A stretch of DNA of 64,000 nt from an uncultured Thalassolituus sp. (GCF_950066645.1 NZ_CATMFB010000007.1:1-64000), one strand, 5' to 3'. Counted from the stretch's first letter, positions 8,573 to 18,397 are shown. The notes: a model not told the origin generated them from the letters alone. Made by a program: numbers and translations.

Positions 8573-10036
8573 TCAGCTGGCCTTATTGAGCAGGTAGGTT
8601 GTCAGCAGGGGAACAGGGCGCCCGGTTGAGTTTTTCGAGGTGCCGTCGCCACCCCATGCCGGGCCAGCAATATCAACATGCGCCCAACGCGTGTCTTTGG
8701 TATAGCGTGACAGGAAACAGGCCGCCGTTGTGGCGCCCGCCAGAGGCCCGCCAATATTTGCCATATCGGCAAAGTTTGAATCCAGACCGGCCTGATAGTC
8801 TTCCTCAAGTGGCAGACGCCATACCCGGTCGCCAGAGTACTGACCCGCGCTCAGCAGCTCAGTCGCCAGCGCCTCATCTTCGGTGAATAGGCCGGAGTTT
8901 ACTTTTCCGAGCGCAGCCATACAGGCGCCTGTCAGGGTTGCAACGTCTACGCAGGTCTGAGGCTTGTATTCACCGATAGCAAGGGTGAGGGCATCACAGA
9001 GCACCAGGCGACCTTCGGCATCTGTATTGAGAATCTCGACGGTCTGACCCGACAGGGTAGTGACAACATCCCCCGGCTTACTGGCGTTGCCCGCTGGCAT
9101 ATTTTCAGCACTGGTGATGACAGCCACGATGTTGATTGCTGGTTTCAGCTCGGCAATGGTTTTCATTGTGCCGAGGATGGAGGCAGCACCACACATGTCG
9201 TACTTCATTTCATCCATCTTGGCACCAGGCTTCAGGCTGATGCCGCCGGTGTCGAAGGTAATGCCTTTACCTACGATCATATGTGGAGCTTCATCGCCCG
9301 CACCTTTGTATTCCATGATGATAATTTTTCCGGGTTCAACCGAGCCCTTTGATACGGAGACAAAAGCACCGGCGCCCATCGCGTCCAGCTCGCTTTCGTC
9401 GTACACGCGGCAGCTGAATCCGGCTTCATCGCTCAGACGCTCAGCTTCTTCTGCCAGATACGTCGGGGTACAGATATTTGGTGGCATATTGCCCAGATCT
9501 TTGGCCCACGAGGTTCCCAGACCTTTTGCATCCGCAATTGTCAGGGCTGTCGTGACGTCTTCACCGATCCAGGTCAGCGCGTCTGCTTTTGGCGCTGCTT
9601 CTTTTTCGGGTTTGGTGGCCGTAAAGCGATATTGTGCGGCATGAATGGCCAGAACCAGTTGTTCGGCCCACCAGGCCTGAGGAAACTTCTCGCTCGCCAG
9701 GGCCGTCAGATCCACGGCGATACGACCTTTAATTGATGCCACTGACGCGGCAACTGCCTGCACGATTTTGCCAGCGGTTACTGTTGATACTTCGCCCTCG
9801 CCACTGCCAACGAGCAGCACACGGCGGGCTGCGATTCCTGAGACTGCGGGAAGAAGCAGTGTCTTGCCCGGTGCACCTTTGATATCACCCTCGTCGACGC
9901 GCGCTTTGATGAAACCATTGCTGGCGCTGTCTACCGCGGCCGCGCTGGCAGACAGAGCGCCGCTCTGATCGAGTGTGACGACCAGGCAATCTGCTGCTAC
10001 TTCGTTTGCCTGACCTGTGAAAACCGAAAACTCCAT
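8573..10036 (-). CDS. pepA: Leucyl aminopeptidase (M17 family)
   Basis: This is a 487-residue cytosolic metallo-aminopeptidase that removes N-terminal residues, Leu preferred, from peptides. The M17 signature NTDAEGRLVL is intact, as are the KGITFDTGG and MKYDMCGA metal and active-site segments. E. coli PepA is 503 residues. I start at ATG 10036 (MEFSVFTG), preceded by AGGAG; the frame extends 52 codons further upstream but those residues have no family likeness. The gene is divergent from lptF, the classic gammaproteobacterial layout. In E. coli PepA also binds DNA as an architectural factor; nothing here tests that. Confidence 0.97.
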   Translation of the reverse strand: MEFSVFTGQANEVAADCLVVTLDQSGALSASAAAVDSASNGFIKARVDEGDIKGAPGKTLLLPAVSGIAARRVLLVGSGEGEVSTVTAGKIVQAVAASVASIKGRIAVDLTALASEKFPQAWWAEQLVLAIHAAQYRFTATKPEKEAAPKADALTWIGEDVTTALTIADAKGLGTSWAKDLGNMPPNICTPTYLAEEAERLSDEAGFSCRVYDESELDAMGAGAFVSVSKGSVEPGKIIIMEYKGAGDEAPHMIVGKGITFDTGGISLKPGAKMDEMKYDMCGAASILGTMKTIAELKPAINIVAVITSAENMPAGNASKPGDVVTTLSGQTVEILNTDAEGRLVLCDALTLAIGEYKPQTCVDVATLTGACMAALGKVNSGLFTEDEALATELLSAGQYSGDRVWRLPLEEDYQAGLDSNFADMANIGGPLAGATTAACFLSRYTKDTRWAHVDIAGPAWGGDGTSKNSTGRPVPLLTTYLLNKAS

Positions 10037-10204
10037 GATGTCTCCTGAGTGACCTGTGCACATTGTGGATGGATAACTTTTATAGTGTGTGGGCGGAACG
10101 ATAAAAAACAAGTGGCTGACTAACGGAGTTGAAAAAAACCGGTACAATGGCGCCTGTGTTTTATCCGATTCTGTGGTGCCGACTGTGACCACTGAGGCTT
10201 TGAT

Positions 10205-11275
10205 TTGATTCTGTTCCGATACCTTGCGCGCGATGTGCTGTCGACAATGGCGGCTGTGACACTCGTGCTGCTTATGATCATGATGAGTGGCCGCCTGATT
10301 CAGCAGCTGGCCTCGGCGGCGGCCGGAGAAGTGTCACTCGAAATTGTGTTCTTCACTCTGCTGCTGCGTATGCCGTCTTTTCTGGAAATGATATTGCCGA
10401 TGGCGTTGTTTATTTCCGTTCTGCTTGCTTACGGGCGGATGTACGCCGAAAACGAAATGACTGTCCTCAGTGCCACTGGCTTTTCCGAGAATCGTCTGCT
10501 GGGCTACACCCTGATTCCTACCTTCGCGGTGATGGTTGTCGTGGGCTTTTTTTCCTTGTATCTGAGCCCGACCGGCGCGCAGAAAATGGAAGACCTGTAC
10601 CGTAAACAGGCTGAACTGACGGAGTTCGAACTGCTCGTGCCCGGACGTTTTCAGAGCACCAAAAAGGGCAGTCGCGTCACATATACCGAATCCCTGTCTG
10701 CGGATAAAACAGAGATGAATCACGTCTTCATCGCTGATGGAAATACCCTTCTGGTTGCTGAACGCGGCAGCCAGTATGTCAGTGACGAGACGGGCTCGCG
10801 CTTTCTCGAACTTCATGGCGGGCGTCGCTTCGACATTACGCCGGATTCGTTGCAGTACAGCGTGCTGGATTTCGAGAAATACGGTGTGAAAATAGCCGAC
10901 GAGCCTGAGGAGCGGAAGAAACTCCGCCGGGAAGCGATCCCGACATCAGAGCTGTTTGATTCTGAGCACCCCAAGTTCCGCGCGCAGCTGCTCTGGCGGA
11001 TTTCCCTCGTCATTATGGTGCCTGTGCTGATTCTGATCGCTTTCCCTCTGTCTAAAGTGAATCCGCGTCAGGGGCGTTTTGCCCGAATGTTCCCCGCGAT
11101 TGTGCTCTTTATGGTGTATATCTCACTGCTGATCGCAATGCGTGGCATGATTGAGAAGAAGGGCTTTCCTGAGGCCGGACTCTGGGCGCTGCATCTGATT
11201 TATCTGGCGATCGCTCTGGCACTGCTTACCGGGCCGGGAGTGCTGCGCAGACTGCGTCTGAGGGCGATGAAATGA
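10205..11275 (+). CDS. lptF: LPS export ABC transporter permease LptF
   Basis: 356-residue inner-membrane permease. With LptG and the LptB ATPase it pulls lipopolysaccharide from the inner membrane into the Lpt bridge. The N-terminal end (ILFRYLARDVLSTM) matches the family, with transmembrane segments near residues 15-35, 55-80 and 100-120, a periplasmic beta-jellyroll part, and three more helices after about residue 260. The start is TTG at 10205, with GAGG 7 bases upstream and no suitable ATG nearby. Its last four bases (ATGA) overlap lptG, so translation is coupled. Confidence 0.95.
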   Translation: MILFRYLARDVLSTMAAVTLVLLMIMMSGRLIQQLASAAAGEVSLEIVFFTLLLRMPSFLEMILPMALFISVLLAYGRMYAENEMTVLSATGFSENRLLGYTLIPTFAVMVVVGFFSLYLSPTGAQKMEDLYRKQAELTEFELLVPGRFQSTKKGSRVTYTESLSADKTEMNHVFIADGNTLLVAERGSQYVSDETGSRFLELHGGRRFDITPDSLQYSVLDFEKYGVKIADEPEERKKLRREAIPTSELFDSEHPKFRAQLLWRISLVIMVPVLILIAFPLSKVNPRQGRFARMFPAIVLFMVYISLLIAMRGMIEKKGFPEAGLWALHLIYLAIALALLTGPGVLRRLRLRAMK

Positions 11276-12336
11276 ACAGACTCGACCGCTACGTTGGCCG
11301 CAATATTCTGATGGCAACTCTGGTTGTTATTCTGGTTATCGTTGGCCTTGATGCCATTTTTACTCTGGTCGATGAGCTGGATCAGCTGAAGGGCGGTTAT
11401 GGCTTTACTGAGGCGCTTCAGTTTATGGCGCTGCGTCTGCCACGCCGTGCCTACGAATACATGCCGTTAGCTGCCCTGATTGGCTGCCTTGCGGGCCTGG
11501 GGAGCATGGCAGCAAACAGTGAGCTGACGGTAATGCGTGCTGCAGGATTGTCGGTCGGGCGGATCATCTGGGCAGTATTGAAACCGATCGCGGTACTTAT
11601 GCTGGCTGGGTTGTTAGTGGCCGAGTATGCGATTCCGGTGCTGGAGCGTATCGCGCAGGCCCAGAAAGCCGTTGCCCAGGGGCAAGGGAACGTTCTGAGT
11701 GATCGGGAGCGCGGTTACTGGCATCGCGAAGGTGATCAGTTTATGCGCTTTACCGCCGTTGAACCTAACGGCGTGCTGCACGGTATTTCAATTTTCTCTT
11801 TCGATGACGATATGAATCTGACCCGTGTGATTGAGGCCGAGCGGGCGATCTATCAGCGCGGTGAGTGGCAGATGCAGAATATCCGCGATATGGAAATCAG
11901 TGAACTTCAGACCCGTGTGACGGAAGAGCGATCCCGTCACTGGGATTCGGAGCTGACACCTCAGAGCCTGAGTGTGGTGATGGTGGAGCCCCGGGACATG
12001 TCTATTTCAGGTCTCTACCGGTATGCCGACTATCTCAGCCGTCAGGGCCTGAATACCGACAACTACATGCTGTCTTTCTGGAAGAAGGTGACTCAACCGC
12101 TGGGAACCTTTGCGCTCGTTCTTCTGGGGGCTTCGTTTATCTTCGGGCCGCTGCGTCAGGTCACTGCAGGCTCACGGATATTCTCCGGCATTCTGGTGGG
12201 GCTGATCTATAAGTATCTGGAAGAGATGCTCGCTCCCGCCAGCATCGTGTTCGGGTTTGAACCTATCCTTGCCAGTCTGATTCCTATCGTCCTGAGCGGA
12301 GGTCTGGGAATCTATCTGTTGCGGCGGGCAGGCTGA
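11272..12336 (+). CDS. lptG: LPS export ABC transporter permease LptG
   Basis: 354-residue partner of LptF with the same layout: N-terminal helices, a periplasmic domain of about 150 residues and three C-terminal helices. MNRLDRYVGRNIL is a typical LptG start, and LGTFALVLLGASFIFGPLR is the conserved cytoplasmic-loop/helix region. It overlaps lptF by 4 bases (ATGA). The two form the inner-membrane half of the LPS exporter. Confidence 0.95.
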   Translation: MNRLDRYVGRNILMATLVVILVIVGLDAIFTLVDELDQLKGGYGFTEALQFMALRLPRRAYEYMPLAALIGCLAGLGSMAANSELTVMRAAGLSVGRIIWAVLKPIAVLMLAGLLVAEYAIPVLERIAQAQKAVAQGQGNVLSDRERGYWHREGDQFMRFTAVEPNGVLHGISIFSFDDDMNLTRVIEAERAIYQRGEWQMQNIRDMEISELQTRVTEERSRHWDSELTPQSLSVVMVEPRDMSISGLYRYADYLSRQGLNTDNYMLSFWKKVTQPLGTFALVLLGASFIFGPLRQVTAGSRIFSGILVGLIYKYLEEMLAPASIVFGFEPILASLIPIVLSGGLGIYLLRRAG

Positions 12337-12348
12337 GCCTGCTCCTCA

Positions 12349-12795
12349 TCAGTCGGTGTTTTTCGGTTTGTAGACGATGCGGGTCAGTGACGCGATATCG
12401 TGCCAGGTGCGCTGTTTACCGTCGATCAGCATCCAGAAGAACCCCAGACCGAAGATAACCAGTGAAAAGAAGCCTGCTGCACTGCGCAGGATGCAATGGC
12501 TCAGGCGTACGGGCTTTTCGTCTTCAGTGATCAGGTAGAGCCCCCAGGATTTCATACCTATTGTTTGCCCCCCACGACGCCACGAGTGCATGTAGTACAG
12601 GAAACAGATGCTGTAGAAGAGCGAGAAGCTGACTGATGCCGGGAATTGTCCCGGCCAGTTACCGGTTGTCGCTTTGAGGATTCCGACCAGAACAAACCCT
12701 GTAACCAGATAAAGCGCCAGCAATACCAGTGCATCGTAAGCCATTGCTATCAGGCGGCGTAGCAGACCGGCGGTTGGGTAGTTCTGTAATGACAT
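12349..12795 (-). CDS. RDD family membrane protein
   Basis: 148 residues. The RDD motif appears near the start (AGLLRRLIAMAYDALVL), followed by about four hydrophobic helices, with QTIGMKSWGLYLI in the middle as in RDD proteins. The start at ATG 12795 is chosen for homology (MSLQNYPTAG) and a GAGG ahead of it; the longer frame reads into the divergent pdxH leader. Function is not established for most members; some act in ion or compatible-solute transport. It is convergent with lptG, a neighbourhood also seen in Pseudomonas. Confidence 0.85.
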   Translation of the reverse strand: MSLQNYPTAGLLRRLIAMAYDALVLLALYLVTGFVLVGILKATTGNWPGQFPASVSFSLFYSICFLYYMHSWRRGGQTIGMKSWGLYLITEDEKPVRLSHCILRSAAGFFSLVIFGLGFFWMLIDGKQRTWHDIASLTRIVYKPKNTD

Positions 12796-12898
12796 GATGA
12801 GCCTCGTCGTAGAAACAGATACGTCCATGCACTCGGTCAGGACGCTTTCGGGCGGCAATGTTACCATAAGCCGAAGTCATGATTCACAGGAGCCGTCG

Positions 12899-13537
12899 AT
12901 GGCCAATCTTTATGAAATTCGTCGTGAATATACACAGGGGCGTCTGGATGAAACGACCGCTGCCGATAATCCTATGACTCAGTTTCACGCCTGGTTTGAG
13001 GCTCAGAAGGCTGAGCTGCCTGACGAGCCAACGGTTATGACATTGGCATCGTGTGACGCCGAGGGGCAGCCCTGGCAGCGTATCGTGCTGCTCAAGTCAT
13101 ACGACGATCAGGGATTTGTATTCTTCACCAACTACACCAGCAATAAAGGTCGTCATCTGGAGATGAATCCCCGTGCTTCGCTCCATTTTTCATGGCTGGT
13201 GCAGGAACGTCAGGTCATGGTGCAGGGCGTGGTTTCTAAGATCAGCCGTGAAGAAACAGCGGCATATTTTCATTCCCGCCCGAGAGAAAGTCAGTTGGGG
13301 GCGTGGGCGTCCCATCAGAGCCAGCCTCTGGCTGACAGGGCGACACTCGAAGCACGCTTCGCCCAGCTCAAAGAAGAATATGAAGGGAAGGAGATTCCGG
13401 TGCCGGATCACTGGGGGGGATATCGCCTGTCACCGCATCGTCTGGAATTCTGGCAGGGAGGGGAAGCCCGACTGCATGACCGTCTGGAATATGTTGTTGA
13501 GGGGCAGGGGTGGCACAAGCAGCGCCTTAACCCCTGA
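12899..13537 (+). CDS. pdxH: Pyridoxamine 5'-phosphate oxidase
   Basis: 212-residue FMN enzyme that oxidises pyridoxine- and pyridoxamine-phosphate to pyridoxal 5'-phosphate (E. coli PdxH is 218). The flavin-binding core is visible (RIVLLKSYDDQGFVFFTNY, SNKGRHLEMNP), as are the substrate-binding RPRESQLGAWAS and the C-terminal WGGYRLSPHRLEFWQG and RLHDR motifs. ATG 12899 has AGGAG 6 bases upstream. In-frame codons further upstream overlap the divergent RDD gene and are unlikely to be used. Confidence 0.97.
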   Translation: MANLYEIRREYTQGRLDETTAADNPMTQFHAWFEAQKAELPDEPTVMTLASCDAEGQPWQRIVLLKSYDDQGFVFFTNYTSNKGRHLEMNPRASLHFSWLVQERQVMVQGVVSKISREETAAYFHSRPRESQLGAWASHQSQPLADRATLEARFAQLKEEYEGKEIPVPDHWGGYRLSPHRLEFWQGGEARLHDRLEYVVEGQGWHKQRLNP

Positions 13538-13548
13538 TCACTGCCGAG

Positions 13549-13570
13549 AAGGCTCTGCTGTCAGAGCCTT
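13549..13570. terminator. Stem-loop between convergent pdxH and kinase gene
   Basis: AAGGCTCTG (13549-13557) pairs perfectly with CAGAGCCTT (13562-13570) across a 4-base loop, followed by TTC on the plus strand. It covers the last codons of the minus-strand gene. The T-tract is short, so efficiency is uncertain. Confidence 0.55.
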
Positions 13571-14475
13571 TTCATCAGCTCGCGGCACTGCTGCACGTAG
13601 TGCCCACCAAACATCAGTGCGTGGTTCAGCAGATGAAACAGCTGATAAATTTCGCGCCGCTCCTGATACCCGGCCGGAATATCGTGATATTTCTGGTATC
13701 CCATATAAAAGGCCTGAGGAAAACGTCCGAACAGCTCGGTCATTGCCAGGTCGGCCTCGGCATCACCAAAGTAGCTGGCTGGATCAAACACGACTGTTCT
13801 ACTGCTTTCCAGGTCTGGTACAAAACCAATATTTCCTGACCAGAGATCACCGTGAAGCAGGGCGGGTGCCGGTTGGTGACCTGACAGCATGTCATAACAT
13901 TTTTCTGCGGTTACAGACGCGCGGGTGAATTTCTCTCCTTTCGCCTCCAGTGCTTTAAACAACGGCTCCAGTCGCTGACGCACAAAGAAGTCTGCCCAGC
14001 TGGAGTGCCACTGATTATTCAGGGCTGTCGTACCGCAGTAAGTCGTATGCTGAAAGCCATAGCCTTCTTCGCTGGTGTGGTTGTGCAGGTGTGCAATGCG
14101 CTGACCTGCGAGATACCAGTCACCGTGAACGGCCAGAGGAAGATGGTTAAGGAGCAGATAGCAGTAGCCGTCGACAATACCAGTCCCGAACGGAATTGCG
14201 GTATCCACCGAGCGTGTTCCTATGATTTTTAACAGTGACTTCATTTCTGCTGCAAACCGGTCACGCGCTCCCGGCTGATCAGGAATACGTTTTATAAAGT
14301 ATTCGCCTGCTTCCGTAATCACGGAATACTGTTGCTGTGCTTCTGAATCCAGATGTTGTGAAAACCTGGTCACCGAACAGGCGTCAGGGGGAACCCACCC
14401 CTGATCAATCGCGTCGGCCAGGATGCGAGTCAGCACGTATTCGGCAGACTGGCCGCTGAGCTTATGTAGAGCCAT
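13561..14475 (-). CDS. Fructosamine kinase family protein
   Basis: 304 residues, the length of bacterial YniA/fructosamine-3-kinase-like proteins. Kinase-fold motifs are clear: YFIKRI (ATP lysine), LLHGDLWSGNIGF (catalytic HGD loop) and FDPASYFGDAEADLAMT (metal-binding DP followed by the family pattern). Family members phosphorylate ketosamines such as ribulosamine or fructosamine on glycated amines, a protein or metabolite repair step. The actual substrate here is not known. Its stop lies within the shared stem-loop with pdxH. Confidence 0.9.
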   Translation of the reverse strand: MALHKLSGQSAEYVLTRILADAIDQGWVPPDACSVTRFSQHLDSEAQQQYSVITEAGEYFIKRIPDQPGARDRFAAEMKSLLKIIGTRSVDTAIPFGTGIVDGYCYLLLNHLPLAVHGDWYLAGQRIAHLHNHTSEEGYGFQHTTYCGTTALNNQWHSSWADFFVRQRLEPLFKALEAKGEKFTRASVTAEKCYDMLSGHQPAPALLHGDLWSGNIGFVPDLESSRTVVFDPASYFGDAEADLAMTELFGRFPQAFYMGYQKYHDIPAGYQERREIYQLFHLLNHALMFGGHYVQQCRELMKRL

Positions 14476-14697
14476 GTTTCAGTCCTCAGGTGAACATCTG
14501 ATCAGTATATTCTCTGACATCAGAATAAATTGAACCTGCATCACAGCTTAGAGTAACCATTGCCGGCATTGTGTAACCGGTGAGTATCTTACTGTCAGTA
14601 TATGAAAACCGGCGGAAGAAGTTATCCTTCAGGGCCGTATGTACGACCTGTGGGTCTGGAAAGGCGGGTGTGGGATACAAAAAAAGACGGACATAAA

Positions 14698-14729
14698 AAA
14701 GCCCCGGTTCTTTTCAGAACCGGGGCTTT
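14698..14729 (-). terminator. Rho-independent terminator after tRNA-Met
   Basis: On the minus strand GCCCCGGTTC pairs with GAACCGGGGC around a short loop and runs into six T. It lies just downstream of the tRNA-Met gene. Confidence 0.85.
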
Positions 14730-14738
14730 CAGAATCAG

Positions 14739-14815
14739 TGGTAGCTATGACTGGACTTGAACCAGTGACCCCAGCATTATGAATGCTGTGCTCTAACCAG
14801 CTGAGCTACATAGCC
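14739..14815 (-). tRNA. tRNA-Met (elongator, anticodon CAT)
   Basis: A 77-base cloverleaf with encoded CCA. The anticodon loop TTCATAA is closed by a perfect stem, the T arm carries GGTTCAAGTCC, and the D arm AGCTCAGCTGGTTAGAGC. The acceptor begins GGCTATG and ends CATAGCT-A-CCA, so the first pair is G1-U72 rather than G-C. A non-C1:A72 first pair and the D arm identify the elongator form. Confidence 0.95.
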
Positions 14816-14854
14816 ACTTCATACTTGGCCGCTTGTGCGTCTCAAGTGGCGCGT

Positions 14855-14882
14855 ATTATGCCAGCATCCTGAAAGCTGTCAA
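14855..14882 (-). promoter_or_regulatory. Promoter of tRNA-Met
   Basis: On the minus strand TTGACA (14877-14882), a 16-base spacer and CATAAT (14855-14860) form a near-consensus sigma-70 promoter, about 40 bases before the tRNA. The following ACGCGCC is GC-rich, as in stringently controlled stable-RNA promoters. Confidence 0.8.
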
Positions 14883-14933
14883 CAATTTTTAGTTACTATT
14901 TTCAAAGAGTTAGAAAACTTTCAGCCAGAAATA

Positions 14934-14969
14934 AAAAAGCCCCGGACTGTTTCAGCAGTGCGGGGCTTT
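14934..14969 (-). terminator. Rho-independent terminator after cysN
   Basis: On the minus strand a stem of GCCCCGC/GCGGGGC type with an inner imperfect extension runs into six T. It lies just past the cysN stop. Confidence 0.85.
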
Positions 14970-14991
14970 CTGATACCAGAGCGGGGCGTTA

Positions 14992-16602
14992 TCAGATAAT
15001 GCCTTGCTCCTGCAGGTCAGCAATCAGGTTGTCCAGAGACTCCTGATCCGCCGCCAGGCTGATGTCTGCACCGTCGGCGCCGCCAGCCACCAGAGCCACC
15101 AGACCGTTGTCTTTCAGGATCTGAGCAGTATCGGCAGTGGCGATACCAGCTACACGTCCCATTTCATACAGACGACGGTCCAGCGCGTTAACTACGCTTA
15201 CCGGATCTTCAGCATTGACTGCGACGATCGCTGGTTTCTGGTTGAAACGACGTGCTTTTTCAACAGCGCTTACTGGCGCTGAGTTGCCAGCAGATGCTGA
15301 TGCACTGCCAACAATCATACCGGCACCGATGGTGACGTTAGTCAGTCGGTCGATGATGATGAAGGCGCCAGTGCCCGGAATCTTGCTGTAGGTATCAAAC
15401 GGTACCGACTTATCCAGTGCAACTTCTACCAGAGCAATTTCGTTCAGTTTCACCTGGTCGGCTGCACTCTGTTCAAGAGTGTTAACGTCAATCAGGTGAT
15501 GAACCTGGCTGACAGTACCTGTGGTAGCACTGGAGGCGAACTTAAGGTCGTATGGCTTACCCGGAACCATTGGGTTCTCAGTCATCCAAACGATGTTCGC
15601 GTTCAGACGGTTACCTACTTCCGGGCGGTCATCGACTTTAACGATGACGTCGCCGCGGCTGATATCAATTTCGTCTTCCAGAGTCAGGGTAATTGCCTGA
15701 CCCACGAAGGCTTCTTCCAGATTGCCGTCATAAGTAACAATGCTTTCGACTTTAGACGTCTTCTGTGATGGCAGTGCCATGATGGTTTCGCCGGGCTTGA
15801 TGGTGCCCGCTGCGACAGTACCGCAGAAACCACGGAAATCGAGGTTTGGACGGTTAACGTACTGCACAGGAAGACGGAAGTTGTCGAGGTTCTTGTCTTT
15901 GGCAACTTCAACGGTTTCCAGAATCTCCATCAGAGTCTGTCCCTGGTACCAGGACGAACGGGCAGACTTTTCTACGACGTTGTCACCCTCGAGGGCAGAC
16001 ATAGGCACAAAGTAGATATTGTCGAGGTGGAGCTTCTTAGAGAACTCAAGGTAGTCCGCCTGAATTCTGTTGAAGGTTTCTTCATCAAAATCCAGCAGGT
16101 CCATCTTATTCACTGCAACGACGACGTGCTTGATACCCAGCAGTGACGCAATAAAGCTGTGACGCTTGGTCTGAGTCTGAACGCCGTAGCGGGCATCAAT
16201 CAGAATGATCGCCAGGTCGCAGGTAGACGCGCCTGTCGCCATGTTGCGGGTGTACTGCTCGTGTCCCGGGGTGTCAGCGATGATGAATTTACGCTTGGCC
16301 GTAGAGAAGTAGCGATAGGCAACGTCGATGGTGATGCCCTGTTCGCGTTCCGCCTGAAGTCCATCTACCAGCAGGGCAAGGTCAATTTTCTCGCCGGTGG
16401 TACCGGATTTCGCGCTGTCTTTTTCAATCGCTGCCAGTTGATCTTCGTAGATCATTTTAGAGTCATGCAGCAGTCGGCCGATCAGGGTTGATTTACCGTC
16501 GTCGACGTTACCGCAGGTCAGGAAACGCAGCAGTTCTTTGTTTTCGTGTTGCTTCAGGTATTCGAGAATATCGGAAGCAATCAGATCAGATTGGTGTGAC
16601 AT
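14992..16602 (-). CDS. cysN: Sulfate adenylyltransferase GTPase subunit CysN with C-terminal APS-kinase-like remnant
   Basis: 536 residues. CysN hydrolyses GTP to drive CysD in making adenosine 5'-phosphosulfate (APS). The GTPase motifs are complete: [10 protein letters not shown] (P-loop), DTPGHEQY and NKMDL, followed by EF-Tu-like beta-barrel domains to about residue 450. E. coli CysN is 475 residues; the extra end (about 456-536) looks like a shortened APS kinase in which the P-loop is lost: [20 protein letters not shown] and a final ADLQEQGII recall CysC segments. I start at ATG 16602 (MSHQSD), 1 base after the cysD stop, with GAGGGG upstream. It forms an operon with cysD. Confidence 0.95.
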   Translation of the reverse strand: MSHQSDLIASDILEYLKQHENKELLRFLTCGNVDDGKSTLIGRLLHDSKMIYEDQLAAIEKDSAKSGTTGEKIDLALLVDGLQAEREQGITIDVAYRYFSTAKRKFIIADTPGHEQYTRNMATGASTCDLAIILIDARYGVQTQTKRHSFIASLLGIKHVVVAVNKMDLLDFDEETFNRIQADYLEFSKKLHLDNIYFVPMSALEGDNVVEKSARSSWYQGQTLMEILETVEVAKDKNLDNFRLPVQYVNRPNLDFRGFCGTVAAGTIKPGETIMALPSQKTSKVESIVTYDGNLEEAFVGQAITLTLEDEIDISRGDVIVKVDDRPEVGNRLNANIVWMTENPMVPGKPYDLKFASSATTGTVSQVHHLIDVNTLEQSAADQVKLNEIALVEVALDKSVPFDTYSKIPGTGAFIIIDRLTNVTIGAGMIVGSASASAGNSAPVSAVEKARRFNQKPAIVAVNAEDPVSVVNALDRRLYEMGRVAGIATADTAQILKDNGLVALVAGGADGADISLAADQESLDNLIADLQEQGII

Positions 16603-16603
16603 A

Positions 16604-17512
16604 TCAGAAGTACCCCTCTTGCTTCTTCTTCTCCATTGAGCCGGAGGAATCATGGTCAATTGCCCGGCCCTGACGTTCAGATGTGGTGGTCAGGAGCATT
16701 TCCTGAATGATTTCAGGCAGTGTCGCAGCTTCCGACTCTACTGCACCGGTCAACGGGTAGCAGCCCAGGGTACGGAAACGGACGGATTTCATTTCAGGCA
16801 CTTCGCCTTCTTTCAGAGGCATACGGTCATCGTCGACCATAATCAGCATGCCATCGCGCTCAACCACAGGGCGCTTGTCAGCAAAGTAGAGCGGTACCAG
16901 TGGAATGCTCTCCAGGTAGATGTACTGCCAGATATCAAGTTCGGTCCAGTTAGACAGAGGGAATACACGGATGCTTTCGCCCTTGTTTACTTTACCGTTG
17001 TAGATGTTCCAAAGTTCAGGACGCTGATTTTTCGGGTCCCAGCGGTGCTTGCTGTCACGGAACGAGTACACGCGCTCTTTGGCACGGGATTTCTCTTCGT
17101 CACGACGTGCTCCACCGAAAGCGGCATCGAACTTGTATTTGTCGAGGGCCTGTTTCAGCGCCTGAGTTTTCATCACGTCAGTGTGCTTCGATGAACCGTG
17201 CGTGAATGGGCCGATGCCCTGTTCAACACCTTCCTGGTTCGTGTGGACGATCAGCTCCATGCCAATTTCTTTCGCCATCTTGTCGCGGAACTCGATCATC
17301 TCGCGGAATTTCCACGTTGTATCCACATGCATCAGAGGGAAAGGTGGCTTGCCAGGGTAGAATGCTTTGCGCGCAAGGTGCAGCATAACCGCAGAGTCCT
17401 TACCGATAGAGTAAAGCATGACGGGGTTATCGAACTCGGCAGCCACTTCGCGGATGATGTGAATACTCTCCGCTTCCAGCTGCTTCAGATGGGTAAGGTT
17501 GTAGTCGGTCAT
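16604..17512 (-). CDS. cysD: Sulfate adenylyltransferase subunit 2 CysD
   Basis: 302 residues, the same length as E. coli CysD. This is the catalytic PAPS-reductase-fold subunit that joins sulfate to ATP. The pyrophosphate loop [13 protein letters not shown] and the segments [15 protein letters not shown] and [12 protein letters not shown] are intact. ATG 17512 (MTDYNLTHL) is the family start; the 13 codons upstream have no likeness to it. It is the first gene of cysDN, separated from cysN by a single base. The upstream region (17513-17680) is AT-rich but I cannot name a CysB site there. Confidence 0.97.
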   Translation of the reverse strand: MTDYNLTHLKQLEAESIHIIREVAAEFDNPVMLYSIGKDSAVMLHLARKAFYPGKPPFPLMHVDTTWKFREMIEFRDKMAKEIGMELIVHTNQEGVEQGIGPFTHGSSKHTDVMKTQALKQALDKYKFDAAFGGARRDEEKSRAKERVYSFRDSKHRWDPKNQRPELWNIYNGKVNKGESIRVFPLSNWTELDIWQYIYLESIPLVPLYFADKRPVVERDGMLIMVDDDRMPLKEGEVPEMKSVRFRTLGCYPLTGAVESEAATLPEIIQEMLLTTTSERQGRAIDHDSSGSMEKKKQEGYF

Positions 17513-17680
17513 AGTCGGCCTGAATGCTCCCGGAAGGTGTAAAACCGGCAAATTAAAATTTGCGGCAATATACCAAGGTGGCAGGTATATAAAAAGGATG
17601 TTTCAATAACATTTGGCTATATCAATATGGTCTTACATTCGACTAATTTCTGTAGATGACATCCCCGGGGAGTGGTTCCT

Positions 17681-18310
17681 ATGTCTGGTGAAACAAAGCA
17701 GGTGATTCACGGGCCGGCCGGCGCACTGGAGGCCCGCGTGCAACTGCAGGGATCTTCCTGTGGTCTGCTGATGTGTCACCCGCATCCTCTATTCAGTGGC
17801 ACCATGGATAATAAGGTGGTCACTACCGTGACCCGGGCTGCCCGGGATCTGGGTCTGAGCACGCTGCGTTTTAATTTCCGGGGTGTCGGGGAAAGCGAAG
17901 GGCAGCATGATGACGGCCGCGGTGAAGTGGAGGATGTCCTTGCTGCTGTGCGCTTTGCGCAGGAAGAACTGGGTTGGGATAAAGTCATTCTGGCAGGATT
18001 TTCATTCGGCGCCGGTATGGCCTGTCTTGCGGCTCCTGACGTGGCTGAGTCTCTCCAGGGCCTGATTCTTATTGCGCCGGCGGTTCACCATTTCGATGCT
18101 CCGAACAGCCTTCCATACGAGTTTGAGACCTGGGTTCTGATGGGCGAGGAGGATGAAGTCGTGCCGTTCGACGAAGTCAGCGATTGGGTTGAAAGGGTAG
18201 TTCCGCAGCCACACTGGCATACGTTCCGTGACACCGGGCATTTCTTTCATGGTCGTCTGGGCGACCTGCGCGACAGTATTAAGGAAGAATTGTCGGGTTT
18301 CATCAGATAG
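17681..18310 (+). CDS. Alpha/beta hydrolase
   Basis: 209 residues with an alpha/beta-hydrolase fold close to the bacterial dienelactone-hydrolase-like group that includes YtmA-type proteins. HPHPLFSGTMDNKVV is the oxyanion-side motif, GFSFGAG holds the nucleophile Ser, GEEDEVVP the acid and DTGHFFHG the His. ATG 17681 has GGGGAG 8 bases upstream; the GTG at 17672 lies inside that site. The substrate is unknown. It is divergent from cysD and followed by zapE after 87 bases. Confidence 0.85.
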   Translation: MSGETKQVIHGPAGALEARVQLQGSSCGLLMCHPHPLFSGTMDNKVVTTVTRAARDLGLSTLRFNFRGVGESEGQHDDGRGEVEDVLAAVRFAQEELGWDKVILAGFSFGAGMACLAAPDVAESLQGLILIAPAVHHFDAPNSLPYEFETWVLMGEEDEVVPFDEVSDWVERVVPQPHWHTFRDTGHFFHGRLGDLRDSIKEELSGFIR

Positions 18311-18397
18311 TCGGGCATTCTGCGCCGCATAGGTTTGCACTTTTGCGGGGGCCGCTGTACATTTCGCAGCCCGAAAATCCTGTGATGGAGAAAGCGC

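Noticed and set aside
13173-13928. Plus-strand frame of 251 codons overlapping pdxH and the kinase gene
   Set aside because: It lies in another frame of pdxH and antisense to the kinase, with Arg/Ser-rich content and no family likeness.
14486-14680. Minus-strand frame of 64 codons upstream of the fructosamine kinase gene
   Set aside because: No ribosome site and no recognisable sequence; probably chance.
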